64,000 nt of DNA from Acidobacteriota bacterium (GTDB lineage Bacteria; Acidobacteriota; Thermoanaerobaculia; Multivoradales; Multivoraceae): assembly GCA_029263415.1 (NCBI GenBank), contig JAJCXN010000015.1, positions 186,001-250,000 on the forward strand. The letters are read 5' to 3'. The position numbers and the translations under genes are program-made. Below the pieces are notes generated by a model. It saw only the letters and a list, made by a program, of their open reading frames with translations. It searched no databases and was not told where the DNA came from. Every line of letters starts with the position of its first letter. Within the stretch, counting starts at the first letter, position 1. This document shows, in pieces, positions 10,131 through 19,201 of this stretch.

Positions 10131-10364
10131 TGGGCAAACAGACGCTTCAACACACTGAGGTTCGTGCAATCAGTATTGCAGAAGAGTGCAGATGTCGAAG
10201 TGACGGTGACAGAACAACCGGACCGCTGCCTTCTCCCTCCATTGCCGCACTACCAGTTGGGCAGCTTCCGCTTTGACTCAGGCTACCCAGTCTGTCGTCC
10301 GCTTGCACCCCGCTACCACGAACGAACCACGACTCGCGCCAACGCGCGCGGAGCTCCAAGCACC
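10131..10364 (+). repeat. Dispersed intergenic repeat R1, copy 1
   Basis: This stretch is clearly related to 27707-27960. Both begin with GGGCAAACAGACGCTTCAAC, contain the perfect inverted repeat TGCAAT-CAGT-ATTGCA (here 10165-10180), a CACTACCAG-TGGGC-GCTTCCGCTTTG block, and end with ACTCGCGCnAACGCGnGCGGAGCT. Coding potential is not evident in either copy. Confidence 0.85.
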
Positions 10365-10450
10365 GCGACACCCTAGGACCGTGCCTAGCGTCGATCCTCG
10401 CTGAGCCAATCTCCGCATCGGGGCATCCACTACTTCGCCAATACCTCTTG

Positions 10451-10479
10451 CACATATACTATGTGCCATATACTATGTG
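10451..10479. promoter_or_regulatory. PadR operator/promoter with direct repeat
   Basis: CACATA-TAC-TATGTG (10451-10465) is a palindrome with six-base arms, and ATATACTATGTG occurs twice, at 10454-10465 and 10468-10479, spaced 14 bases. Each copy contains TATACT, which could be the -10 box. It lies 39 bases upstream of the PadR start, fitting autoregulation. Confidence 0.65.
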
Positions 10480-10517
10480 ACTCTGAGTGCAGATTCGCCT
10501 CAGGACCGGAGGTACAG

Positions 10518-10946
10518 ATGATGAGCAACAGAGTCGGCGTTTCGAAGCAGAACAACGAAGACAGTGATCGCCAAGCGCAACGCGAACAATTGCCAAAGAG
10601 CGATCGCGCTGATCGAGAAATGGTGCGAGGAGCCGGAGTCACAGCCGTGCTTTCCCTACTAGCTGAAGGCGAAGGCTACGGCTACCAGCTGGCCGAGGAC
10701 CTTGCACAACGGACCAACGGAGTGCTCGATCTCGGCCAAGCAACCCTCTATCCGCTGCTCTACAACCTCGAGGCCAAGGGGCTGGTTGCAGCGCGCAGAC
10801 AGCGGCTGGACAACGGCCGGCAACGCAAGTACTACCGCCTGACACCGGCAGGCGCCAAAGCGCTCCACCAGAGTCAAGCCAAGTGGCGGCGCTTGGTAGA
10901 GGCACTAACCAGCCTACGAGTTTTCGACCAGGAGACCTCCTCGTGA
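10518..10946 (+). CDS. PadR-family transcriptional regulator
   Basis: A 142-residue regulator. The PadR winged helix is complete: AVLSLLAEGEGYGYQLAEDL, LDLGQATLYPLLYNLEAKG and the wing with RQRKYYRLTPAGAKAL. Its basic, charged N-terminal tail of about 40 residues is longer than usual. The ATG at 10518 follows GGAGGT by four bases and was preferred to an upstream ATG at 10461 that lies inside the operator. The stop overlaps the GTG of the permease gene (GTGA), so the two are translationally coupled, as is typical of PadR/ADOP pairs. Confidence 0.9.
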   Translation: MMSNRVGVSKQNNEDSDRQAQREQLPKSDRADREMVRGAGVTAVLSLLAEGEGYGYQLAEDLAQRTNGVLDLGQATLYPLLYNLEAKGLVAARRQRLDNGRQRKYYRLTPAGAKALHQSQAKWRRLVEALTSLRVFDQETSS

Positions 10947-13642
10947 CGCGCCCGGTTGTCATCGAGCGCAAGGTTGCTGCTGAACTCACCGAGTTGATCG
11001 AGTCCGCTGGCCTGCCCGCCGCGCTCAACGAAGAGCTACAGCGGCTCGCGGTCAGCCGAGGGTCGAGGCCGAGGGTAAGCGCGGCTCTCGAGGAGATCAT
11101 CGACCATCTGAACACTGGCCTTGAGCAAGGCAGAAGCTCGGAAGACCTGCTGGAGCAGTTGGGAAGCACAGCCTGCATCGCAAGTGCTCTCGAACGAGGG
11201 CCCCAAACCCTTCCAAGCGAAACTACCCATCAGGCAGCCTTGATCGGCGTAGTAGCCGGAGAAGCCCGAGCCGCCGCCGCCTCGTTGCTGCGCAGTCCGC
11301 TCTTCGCCGTCGGCAATATCTTGACGCTCTCCTTGGGCTTCGCCGCAGGGATCTCTTTGTTCGCGCTGTTGAATGGCATTGTGGTGCGCCCCCTACCATT
11401 CTCCGAGCCGGGCGAACTCTTCGAAGTGCGCGAATTGCGGGACGACGGTGGAAAGGTGTTCCTCTCCTACCCTAACTTCGCTGACATCCGCGAACAGACC
11501 GACGTCTTCGAAAGTGTGATCTCCACGACTTGGGCGAACTCCCCCGTCACCGTTCTGGGGCTTGAAAAGGCCGAGCAGTTCACAGGCCTCGGCATCTCGA
11601 GGGACTTCTTCCGCACTCTGGGTGTTCAGATGATCAGGGGTCGAGACCTAAGCGCAGAGGCCAACACTCCTGGCGGCGCTCCAGAGGTCGTCGTCAGTGA
11701 AGAGATCTGGCGCTCGAAGCTAGGGGCGCAGGAAGATCTCTCCGCGCTGACCCTGAATATGGGCGCGCAGGTCTTCGATGTGGTGGGGGTAGTACCGAAG
11801 AGCTTTCGACTCTTCGAAAAAGCTGATCTCTACGTGGGCCACGAACCCTACCCTGGCACGGTCCGTGGCGCGCACGCCTATCAAACACTGGTTCGGCTGG
11901 CGCCCAACATCGCCCAGGAACAAGCTCAGCAGGCTCTAGAGGGCCTGTTCGCCAGAATCGTCGAGCAGTATCCCGGCGAAGTCGATGCCTCCTCTGCGAC
12001 GCTCATGCCACTACGATCTCAAATCGTCGGCAGCTTCCGAACAGCGGTCATCGGCCTATTCGGCGCCGCCATGTTGCTGATGTTGTTGGCAAGCCTCGAT
12101 GTTGGAGCTTCGCTCGTGGCTCGCACTCGCAAGCGGATCGGCGAGATCGCGATGCGGCGTTCCCTCGGGGCTAGCCGAGCCCGTCTAGCGTTTCGGCAAT
12201 TCTCTGAGGCTTCTTTGATCGCGCTGCCTGCATGCCTCTTGGGGACATTCTTAGCGGCCCTCACCCTTCGGTGGGCGCAGGCGGCGGGTGCGGACGAGCT
12301 GCCGCGGATCTCGGAGGTTCGGCTCGATCCAAGCGCGCTGAGCTTTGCAGGTCTGGTCGCCGCTCTAGCGCTCCTAGTTTGCAGTTTTGTGCCGATGCGG
12401 CATGCGCTCAGCACCTCCGCATCCGTCCTGTTGCGAGAGAGCTCGGCAGGCGGACGCAGGCGAAGAGGCGGCTGGAGCTTCCTTGTAGCAGCAGAAGTCG
12501 CTGTCGCCTTTCTGATGCTCGCTTCAGCAGGACTTCTCACCCAAAGCCTAAGCCGCGTGTTTGCCGAAGATCTTGGCTTCGAGGGGCGCGGTCTCACCGC
12601 TGCCTACATCCAGTTGCCCTCTTCACAGTATTCCCCTGCTCAGACTGTGCAGTTCCTCGGCGAGCTGGAGCAACAGTTGGCCTCGGTGCCGGGCGTTCGC
12701 AGCACGGGCATTGCGAACTACCTGCCTCTCGACTGGGGAAGCTGGGTAGCGCCAGTGGTTGTGCCCGAAGATCCAAATGAATGGGTCGCCATCTCTGGGT
12801 TTCGTTTGGTCAGTTCCAACTACTTCGAACTGCTCAACATCAACGTACTCGCTGGCACTACTCTGCCGGAAAGCGGCATGACAGACGGCAGTACCGCGGC
12901 GGTGGTCAACCGTAGCCTCGCCCGCCGCCTAGCCGGGACCCAACCACTCAACAGTGTTCTTGGCAAGCAAGTGCGCAACAACATGGACCCACGGAGCGAG
13001 TGGCTGACCATTGTTGGAGTGGTCGAAGAAGCTCGGCATTGGCGGGCCGAACCTGGAGCACAGACCGAACTCTTCATGCACTACGCAACCCGCCCCGAGG
13101 CACTGCACTCGCAAATCGTGCTGTTCGAAACCGAAGGTCCTGTGGCCTCAGCCTACGCTGGCTTCGAGAGAAGTTTGAGCAGCTTGGGCCCCGATGTACC
13201 AGCGCGCCTGGTTCCCTTGTCGGAGCAGATGGCTCAAACTTTGGCTCGGGAGCGGCTGGCAACCGGCGCTCTCGGAGCTTTCGCGTTGATCATGCTCGTG
13301 CTTACTTTAGTGGGCATCATCGGCATTGTCAGTCGCTCAGTCGTGGAACGCCAGCGTGAAGCTGGAATCCGTATGGCTCTCGGCGCCACACCTCGCCAAG
13401 TCATCAGCATCCTGCAGCGTGAGGTGCTTCGGCCCTCGGTTTTGGGCCTAGCCTGCGGCATCGGTTTGGCGATTCTAACGACCAAGGTGTTAGCCAGCTT
13501 GCTTTATGGTGTCGAGGCGAACGACCCCTCGACGTTTGGTGTAGCCGCAGTTGCTCTTCTGGGCGCTGCCTTCCTGGCGAGCCTTGTACCGGCCCGATCG
13601 ATTCTCAAGTCCGAAGTATTCGAGGCCATGCGGCGCAACTAG
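10943..13642 (+). CDS. Duplicated ABC permease (ADOP/MacB-like) coupled to PadR
   Basis: An 899-residue permease. A soluble N-terminal region of about 90 residues is followed by a first membrane helix (FAVGNILTLSLGFAAGISLFALL), a MacB-like periplasmic domain with FSEPGELFEVRELR, LSYPNFADIREQ and RGRDLSAEA, a first FtsX domain with RIGEIAMRRSLGASRARLA, then a second periplasmic domain (LPSSQYSPAQTVQFLGELE, VPGVRSTGIANYLP) and a final FtsX domain with REAGIRMALGATPRQVI. The GTG at 10943 follows GGAG and overlaps the PadR stop. No ATPase is adjacent, as usual for this family, so the partner is elsewhere. Substrate is unknown. Confidence 0.9.
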   Translation: MTRPVVIERKVAAELTELIESAGLPAALNEELQRLAVSRGSRPRVSAALEEIIDHLNTGLEQGRSSEDLLEQLGSTACIASALERGPQTLPSETTHQAALIGVVAGEARAAAASLLRSPLFAVGNILTLSLGFAAGISLFALLNGIVVRPLPFSEPGELFEVRELRDDGGKVFLSYPNFADIREQTDVFESVISTTWANSPVTVLGLEKAEQFTGLGISRDFFRTLGVQMIRGRDLSAEANTPGGAPEVVVSEEIWRSKLGAQEDLSALTLNMGAQVFDVVGVVPKSFRLFEKADLYVGHEPYPGTVRGAHAYQTLVRLAPNIAQEQAQQALEGLFARIVEQYPGEVDASSATLMPLRSQIVGSFRTAVIGLFGAAMLLMLLASLDVGASLVARTRKRIGEIAMRRSLGASRARLAFRQFSEASLIALPACLLGTFLAALTLRWAQAAGADELPRISEVRLDPSALSFAGLVAALALLVCSFVPMRHALSTSASVLLRESSAGGRRRRGGWSFLVAAEVAVAFLMLASAGLLTQSLSRVFAEDLGFEGRGLTAAYIQLPSSQYSPAQTVQFLGELEQQLASVPGVRSTGIANYLPLDWGSWVAPVVVPEDPNEWVAISGFRLVSSNYFELLNINVLAGTTLPESGMTDGSTAAVVNRSLARRLAGTQPLNSVLGKQVRNNMDPRSEWLTIVGVVEEARHWRAEPGAQTELFMHYATRPEALHSQIVLFETEGPVASAYAGFERSLSSLGPDVPARLVPLSEQMAQTLARERLATGALGAFALIMLVLTLVGIIGIVSRSVVERQREAGIRMALGATPRQVISILQREVLRPSVLGLACGIGLAILTTKVLASLLYGVEANDPSTFGVAAVALLGAAFLASLVPARSILKSEVFEAMRRN

Positions 13643-13689
13643 GGCCACTCGACAAGGTGGCAAAGCCGTCGATTCGGTGTCTCCAATTC

Positions 13690-13708
13690 GGTCGCCGGAA
13701 AGGCGACC
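13690..13708 (+). terminator. Hairpin downstream of the permease gene
   Basis: GGTCGCC-GGAAA-GGCGACC forms a perfect seven-base stem 47 bases after the permease stop. There is no T-run, so intrinsic termination is doubtful; RNA 3'-end stabilisation is an alternative. Confidence 0.4.
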
Positions 13709-14065
13709 ACCCTTCGCCTGCGTGCGACTGGCTGGCAGCCACTTTGGCGGTTTCTTATTGGTTCCTCCCAGTGGCCCGAAGTCCTGAAGAGGGTCACACC
13801 CGAGCCCACTAGGCCCAGGCCTTGCTCTTGGAGGCTTCCAACAAGTCATGGTCGCGTCTTGTTTAAACCTGCATTGCGCGTTTTACTGACGCAACCAGTC
13901 CTACCACTCCGCAAACGACTGCCCAAATCGGACCACGCGGATACGCAACTGGTCTCTATCAAGTGACGCGATCAAACACGCAGTCACAAGGACTTCTTGG
14001 GACCGAACACTCGTCCTCGCCGACCCAACCAGCCTGGATCGCCCCAACTGAATGGAGATCCAAAA
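13709..14065. other. Spacer between permease and NHL-type pseudogene
   Basis: No gene, RNA or repeat is recognised here. The last part should hold the promoter of the NHL-type gene; a GGAG lies at 14054-14057. Confidence 0.4.
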
Positions 14066-14566
14066 ATGCAATACAAATCTGTCGTTTCAACAGCCCTGCC
14101 CGCCTGGGCATTCGTGTTCCCCGTCAACGCGGCGTCAAAGCCGATCGACTCATATCCCGTAGTCGCCACCTTGAGACTGACGACAGAACTGCCATCTTAG
14201 GGCCGACCTGGTGGCGTTGCCACAGACGCGTCCGGTTACATCTACGTATCCAACTTTGGCACCGACCTGTGGCGGATCTCTTCGACCGGAAATGTCAAGC
14301 TGCTCAGCAACAGCCTTTACGGAGCCGCAGGCAATGCCATTGACAAACTCGGCAACGTAACTCAGCCAAGCCATTTCGATGGGAAACTCCACAGAATCTC
14401 CAGAAGCGGCGAAGTCTCTGTATTGCTTGAAGAAGGGTTGCAAGGTCCAGTTGGCGCCGCCTTGAATGACGAAAGCGAGATCTTCGTAGCCAATTGCTGG
14501 TCGCGTAACATTGTCAAGCTAGTATCAGTATCAAGTCTCTGCAAGGATCCAAGTGAGGGACTATGA
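14066..14566 (+). pseudogene. NHL/SMP-30-like beta-propeller protein interrupted by an amber codon
   Basis: From the ATG at 14066, preceded by GGAG, the frame has a signal-like start (MQYKSVVSTALPAWAFVFPV) and reaches a TAG at 14198-14200. The same frame then continues open to a TGA at 14564 and reads as NHL blades: GRPGGVATDASGYIYVSNFG, LWRISSTGNVKLLSNSLYGA, LHRISRSGEVSVLLEEG and GPVGAALNDESEIFVANCW. This repeated 'G-P-x-G-x-A-x-D' pattern is strong evidence that the two parts are one protein broken by a single nonsense change, probably from CAG, AAG or GAG. The propeller is also short, so the 3' end may be lost too. Confidence 0.7.
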
Positions 14567-14861
14567 CACGAAGCCCGAATGCCACGCGCCCTTTGGCAGA
14601 TCTTGCGATTCAGGTACGGGCTGTCAAATTGACTGAGGGTCTTTGGCCCCTTGTCAGGACTGCCTCATATCCTGCGCCTCGCCAATTGGTGCCGGCCAAA
14701 GGTAGAGAAGCTAGCCAAGATCCCAACTGCTATAAGCCTTGCGCTCCAGATTTCGACCGTCCCACTCGGTTTCACGGTCTGTGAAGGCGGGGTCTGTGAC
14801 CTCCTTGGCCGGTACCTCTTGGTGCCCCTACTGCAGCTGGCACCTTCTACAGCATCGTCGC

Positions 14862-17549
14862 TTACTCAGCGCGCAGCGCCTCCACGACCTCGACCTTCGC
14901 AGCTCTTCGGGCGGGAATCCAACTCGCCAAACCAGCCACCGCCAGAACAACCAAGGCAACGACCAGATACGTCCAACCATCGGCTTCGGCGACCTCGAAC
15001 AAGAGTGAGGAGAGATATCGCGAACCCGCCAAGGCGATCGCTAGGCCGAGCGCCGTACCCATCACTCCGATGGCCAGACCGTTGCGCACAACCAACCCAG
15101 CCACATCAATCCGTCGTGCACCAAGGGCGGCGCGAATTCCCATCTCCCGCCGCCTCTGAGCAGCGGCATAGCTGAGAACACCGTGGACTCCGAACAGAGA
15201 AAGCAACAGAGTCACACCGGCCATGCTGAGCACGACGAGCATCGCGAACCGGCGTTCGGCAAACGTTCCGGCCAGGGTCTCCTCCAACCGTTCAACGCCG
15301 TAGACACCGAGAGCCGGGTCTTCCTTGCGCACTGAAGCCGTAACACCATCCGCAATCGCCATGGGGTCTCCGGATGCAACCCGGACAAGCAGTACTCCGC
15401 TGTTCATCGGCAATTGGGCAAGTGGTGCATACAAAGCGATTGGCACCTGCGCATCAATGCCATGAATGCGTTCATTCTCAACAACGCCAACGATTCGCCG
15501 TGAGGTTCCCCAAAACCGGACGGATTGACCGATGGCTGCGCGACCCTCAAACAGTTGTTCGGCGGCCTCGCGATTGATCACCGCAACGGTGTCGTCTGCA
15601 GTGCCGTCTCCAGCAGAGAGAACCCGTCCCTCAAGGCTGGTCAGGCCTAGTGTTGCAAAGTACTCCGGACTGACTGCCCGCACCGATATCTCAGGCCACT
15701 TTCCTTCCTCACGACCGACGATCTCAAACGAGTTGGTAAACCCAGCATCCAAAGGATGGGTTCCCGCGATCGCAGCTGAGGCAACTCCGGGCAGAGCTTT
15801 GACCCGGCGTAGGACGCGATCGTTGAAGCCATGAATCTCTTCGATATTTGGCCAGCGAGAGAAGTCGCGCGGGTACCGAGAAGTAGGCAATTGATACTGA
15901 GCCTTGAGGATGCCCTCGGTATGGAATCCTGGATCCACCCTCACGATGTTCCACAGGCTCCGTGTCAAAAGGCCCGCAAAGATCACCAAGGACACCGAAA
16001 GCGCAAGTTGAGCAACGACTAGGCCGACACGAACACGTCGACTCCTCGGGCTGCCAGCGGCACCTCGACTGCTACCAAGGATAGTCCCAAGCACATCGAC
16101 CCGCCTCGCCTGGACAATTGGGACGATTGAAAAGAAGAACACACCGAACAACGAAACAACCAAGGTCAAGAGTAGGACCCTGCCGTCGATCGTCACCTCA
16201 TCGATTCGCGGAATCTCTACAGGTGCAAGGCTCAATAGGGCGCGAAGGAGACCAAAGGCCACCCCAACTCCCACCATGGCACCCGCTGCAGTCAGTAGCG
16301 CATTCTCGACCAGGATTTGCCGAGCGAGCCGGCCCAAACCGGCACCCATGGCGGTGCGGACAGCGACTTCACGAACTCTCGTCGTGCCGCGCGCCAACAC
16401 CAGATTCGTCACGTTACTGAAGGCAACCACAACCACCAGAGCGACACCGCCTAGCAACAGCCACAGCGTAGGCCGAAACGGGGCCAGGATTACTCGGTCG
16501 AGTGATTCCACGTAGAAGCCACGATCGGTATTCGACTCAGGATAGGTGGCCTCGAGATCGGCGCCAATTCGCTCTGCCTCAGCTGTGGCGTTCTCGTAGC
16601 TTGCCCCTTCGCCCAAACGTCCTGCAACCAGAAATGGATGACTGGAGCGAGGGTTGTTCTGAATGTCGGCCTGGATCGGCAACCAAACACCGATCGTCGA
16701 TCCTCCGGAGTAGGGCGCATGATAGTCAGCTCGACCATGGATCTGATCCAGACCAAAACCAGCAATTTCCGGCAGCACACCGATGACTTCGTAAGACACC
16801 TCATCGAGCACAACGATCTCACCGAGAATCGAAGGAGTTGCATTGAACTGAGACCGCCAAAGCTCCTCACCGAGTATGGCAACCGAGGCGCCTCCAGGCC
16901 CAGCCTCAGAGTCAGCAAAGGTGCGTCCCAATGTGGGTTCGGCGCCAACCAGATCGAAGTAGCTCGCGGTCACGGCAACTGCCTGTAGTCGAACTCCTTC
17001 TCCATCGCCGGTGAGTAGGGTGGGCTCTTGACCGACAAATGCGGCCACTGCTTCGAAGCTTTCGTTGCGATCCACAAAGTCCACGAAGTCCGGCCATGAC
17101 GATGGTTCCCGGAAGTTGTCGGACGCCCGGTCGGTCTGCCAAACCATTGCCAGTCGATTCAAGTCCACTGGTGGTTGCCGAAGCAACACTCCGTCGACGA
17201 CGCTCCAGATTGCGGTGACCGAACCTATGCCTAGAGCGATCGTCAAGATCGTGGTCATCGAGAACGCGGCCTGCTGGCGCAACTGGCGTAGCGCGAGCGA
17301 AAAGTCACGTCCTGCGTCCCTAACAATCTGAGCACTGCGAGCGTCGCGGGTGTACTCAAGGGCGGCAGCACGACTCCCGAATGCAGCCAAAGCCCGCCGC
17401 TTTGCCTCTTTTGGATCGTAGCCAGCTTTCACGTAGTACTCCGTTTCCATTGCAATATGGAACTGGAACTCTTCGTCTGACCTGCGATCTTGTTCGTCTG
17501 TTCGGATCAGGGCTTTGAGCCGACGGACCACCTCTTCGAAGGCACTCAT
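14862..17549 (-). CDS. Duplicated ABC permease (ADOP type) coupled to PadR
   Basis: An 895-residue permease with the full ADOP plan: an N-terminal cytoplasmic domain with DEEFQFHIAMETEYYVKAG and PKEAKRRALAAFGS, helix 1 (TTILTIALGIGSVTAIWSVV), MacB-like periplasmic domain (SSWPDFVDFVDRNESFEAVA, EPTLGRTF, VAILGEELW), FtsX domain 1 with TRVREVAVRTAMGAGLGRLA, a second periplasmic domain (YQLPTSRYPRDFSRWPNIEE, LPGVASAAIAGTHPLD) and FtsX domain 2 ending in SWIPARRAAKVEVVEALRAE. The N-terminal helical domain distinguishes it from the 10943 copy. Its ATG overlaps the PadR stop by four bases. Substrate is unknown. Confidence 0.92.
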   Translation of the reverse strand: MSAFEEVVRRLKALIRTDEQDRRSDEEFQFHIAMETEYYVKAGYDPKEAKRRALAAFGSRAAALEYTRDARSAQIVRDAGRDFSLALRQLRQQAAFSMTTILTIALGIGSVTAIWSVVDGVLLRQPPVDLNRLAMVWQTDRASDNFREPSSWPDFVDFVDRNESFEAVAAFVGQEPTLLTGDGEGVRLQAVAVTASYFDLVGAEPTLGRTFADSEAGPGGASVAILGEELWRSQFNATPSILGEIVVLDEVSYEVIGVLPEIAGFGLDQIHGRADYHAPYSGGSTIGVWLPIQADIQNNPRSSHPFLVAGRLGEGASYENATAEAERIGADLEATYPESNTDRGFYVESLDRVILAPFRPTLWLLLGGVALVVVVAFSNVTNLVLARGTTRVREVAVRTAMGAGLGRLARQILVENALLTAAGAMVGVGVAFGLLRALLSLAPVEIPRIDEVTIDGRVLLLTLVVSLFGVFFFSIVPIVQARRVDVLGTILGSSRGAAGSPRSRRVRVGLVVAQLALSVSLVIFAGLLTRSLWNIVRVDPGFHTEGILKAQYQLPTSRYPRDFSRWPNIEEIHGFNDRVLRRVKALPGVASAAIAGTHPLDAGFTNSFEIVGREEGKWPEISVRAVSPEYFATLGLTSLEGRVLSAGDGTADDTVAVINREAAEQLFEGRAAIGQSVRFWGTSRRIVGVVENERIHGIDAQVPIALYAPLAQLPMNSGVLLVRVASGDPMAIADGVTASVRKEDPALGVYGVERLEETLAGTFAERRFAMLVVLSMAGVTLLLSLFGVHGVLSYAAAQRRREMGIRAALGARRIDVAGLVVRNGLAIGVMGTALGLAIALAGSRYLSSLLFEVAEADGWTYLVVALVVLAVAGLASWIPARRAAKVEVVEALRAE

Positions 17550-17896
17550 GAGTCCTTGACCTCCTCGCGCCAGTCAACGACCCAGTTCACTGCCTGCGAA
17601 CTGCGTCGCCATGTCTGCAGTTCCACTTCAAGCTGGCGATGCCCGTCTGAGGTCAGACTGTAATACCGAGCCCGACGGCTGTTTTCGGTCGTGCCCCACT
17701 CATCGCGAATGAAGCCTTTGGCACCGAGCCGAGCCAGAGCGGGATACAGAGAACCCTGATTCACGATCAGGACCTCCCGCGACATTGCTTCGATGCGATG
17801 GGTGATTCCCCAGCCATGCATGGGCTCACGTGCCAAGGCAGCGAGAATCAGCAGGTCAAGAGTTCCCTTGACTAGATCCGACTTCGATTCGACCAC
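17546..17896 (-). CDS. PadR-family transcriptional regulator
   Basis: A compact 116-residue PadR protein: KGTLDLLILAALAREPMHGW, the ILIVNQGSLYPALARLGAKG region that holds the recognition helix, and the wing RRARYYSLTSDGHRQLEVE, followed by a short dimerisation helix with WRRSSQAVNWVV. The GTG start at 17896 has AGGAGG five to eight bases upstream. Four bases overlap with the downstream permease gene. Regulation of that permease is the expected role; the palindrome at 17909-17921 is the likely binding site. Confidence 0.92.
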   Translation of the reverse strand: MVESKSDLVKGTLDLLILAALAREPMHGWGITHRIEAMSREVLIVNQGSLYPALARLGAKGFIRDEWGTTENSRRARYYSLTSDGHRQLEVELQTWRRSSQAVNWVVDWREEVKDS

Positions 17897-17908
17897 CAGC
17901 CGCCTCCT

Positions 17909-17921
17909 CTAGATATTCTAG
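17909..17921. promoter_or_regulatory. Palindrome upstream of PadR (probable operator)
   Basis: CTAGA-TAT-TCTAG is a palindrome with five-base arms, 12 bases upstream of the GTG start and next to the ribosome binding site. Repressor binding here would block initiation of the PadR/permease operon. Confidence 0.55.
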
Positions 17922-18154
17922 GGCAGGGTACGGCTCTTCCTCTAGTTTGTCAAGAGGTACAGGGCGACTCGATAGTCCTTACCTCGACTAGGGCTTGGTG
18001 ACCGTCGCTCCGCCGCTCGAACAGATCTCGATTGCACCACATCCGAGCGCCTCAACAAACTCCAACCTTGCATGCAAAGCAAATCGCGTGAATAATGCCT
18101 CACACAACTTAATGTTTTTGTCCGGCTCGATGAACCGACGGGAGGCCGCCCAAC

Positions 18155-18664
18155 GTGTCAGAACCATTTCTTGCTGAAGTCAGAATGGTTGGTTTCAACT
18201 TTGCTCCACGCGGATGGGCTTTCTGCGATGGTCAAATCTTGCCAATCAACCAGAACCAATCGTTGTACTCGCTGATCGGCACCATCTACGGCGGTGACGG
18301 CCGAACTACTTTTGCACTTCCAGATCTGCGCGGCCGCACGCCCATGCATACGGGCGCATCCAACGGCACACATCATCTGCTGGGTTCTAAGAGCGGTGAG
18401 GAAACGCACAACCTCTCAGCGAACGAGATGCCCCAGCACGACCATACGGCAATGGCATCGAACAGCGATGCGAACTCCAACATTGCCACCGGCAACGTGC
18501 TCGCCAGAGCGCTAGATCTCTACGCCAATTCTGGCAGCAATCCCCAGCTCCGATCGGGAACCGTCACCAATGTAGGTGGCGGCCAGGCTCATGACAACAT
18601 GCAGCCCTACATCGCTCTGAACTTCTGTATCGCGCTCCGGGGCTTGTTCCCGAGCCGCAACTAG
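18155..18664 (+). CDS. Phage-tail-collar domain protein 1 (microcystin-dependent-protein family)
   Basis: A 169-residue protein of the tail collar family, beginning SEPFLAEVRMVGFNFAPRGW, then AFCDGQILPINQNQSLYSLI, GTIYGGDGRTTFALPDLRGR (collar signature) and a C-terminal GGGQAHDNMQPYIALNFCIA strand. The middle part is low-complexity and rich in Asn and Ser. The GTG start is preceded by GGGAGG. It is the first of three tandem paralogues; the spacing of eight bases to the next gene and an AGGAGG overlapping its stop codon indicate an operon. No signal peptide is present. Family members outside phages have no proven function; surface or particle roles are discussed. Confidence 0.9.
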   Translation: MSEPFLAEVRMVGFNFAPRGWAFCDGQILPINQNQSLYSLIGTIYGGDGRTTFALPDLRGRTPMHTGASNGTHHLLGSKSGEETHNLSANEMPQHDHTAMASNSDANSNIATGNVLARALDLYANSGSNPQLRSGTVTNVGGGQAHDNMQPYIALNFCIALRGLFPSRN

Positions 18665-18672
18665 GAGGATCT

Positions 18673-19191
18673 ATGTCTGAACCATTTGTAGGCGAGATCC
18701 GAATGTTCGCTGGCAACTTCGCACCACGAGGATGGGCCTTTTGCGACGGCCAGTTGCTCGCGGTGTCTCAGAACGACGCGCTCTTCTCTTTGCTTGGCAC
18801 GATCTATGGCGGCGACGGTAGAACCACCTTCGGGCTTCCAGATTGTCGTGGTCGACTACCCATCCATGCAGGCGCGGGCCCAGGCCTAAGCCAGCGAAGG
18901 TTGGGTGCAAAGGCTGGGAGCGAAACCGTCACCCTGACCGTCAACCAAATGCCCTCGCACACCCACCCGATGAATGCGACCACTGCAACCGGCACCGACA
19001 ACAACCCTGGCGGCAAGCTAACTGCGGAGTCACCCTCCGTAGATGTCTACTTCGAAGGTGATCCCACTGTTTCGATGTCTACGAACGCGATCACCAACAC
19101 TGGTGGTAGCCGTGCACACACCAACCTCATGCCGTTCCTGTGCATTCACTTCATCATTGCCCTGTTCGGCATTTACCCGAGCCGGAACTAG
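18673..19191 (+). CDS. Phage-tail-collar domain protein 2
   Basis: The second paralogue, 172 residues, starts SEPFVGEIRMFAGNFAPRGW and keeps the FCDGQLLAVSQNDALFSLLG and GGDGRTTFGLPDCRGRLPIH blocks and the GSRAHTNLMPFLCIHFIIAL end. The variable central part (NATTATGTDNNPGGKLTAES) differs completely from copy 1, so the ends are under common constraint and the middle is free to change. It is ten bases upstream of the third copy. No export signal is visible, which argues for release by a tail-like assembly or lysis if it acts outside the cell. Confidence 0.9.
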   Translation: MSEPFVGEIRMFAGNFAPRGWAFCDGQLLAVSQNDALFSLLGTIYGGDGRTTFGLPDCRGRLPIHAGAGPGLSQRRLGAKAGSETVTLTVNQMPSHTHPMNATTATGTDNNPGGKLTAESPSVDVYFEGDPTVSMSTNAITNTGGSRAHTNLMPFLCIHFIIALFGIYPSRN

Positions 19192-19201
19192 GAGATCCAG
19201 G

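Noticed and set aside
10165-10180. Integron attC site in repeat R1
   Set aside because: The paired core sites (RYYYAAC and GTTRRRY) are missing and no integrase or cassette-like gene is near.
14198-14200. Genetic-code change with TAG as a sense codon
   Set aside because: TAG is the normal stop of intact genes here, for example at 18662-18664 and 43741-43743.
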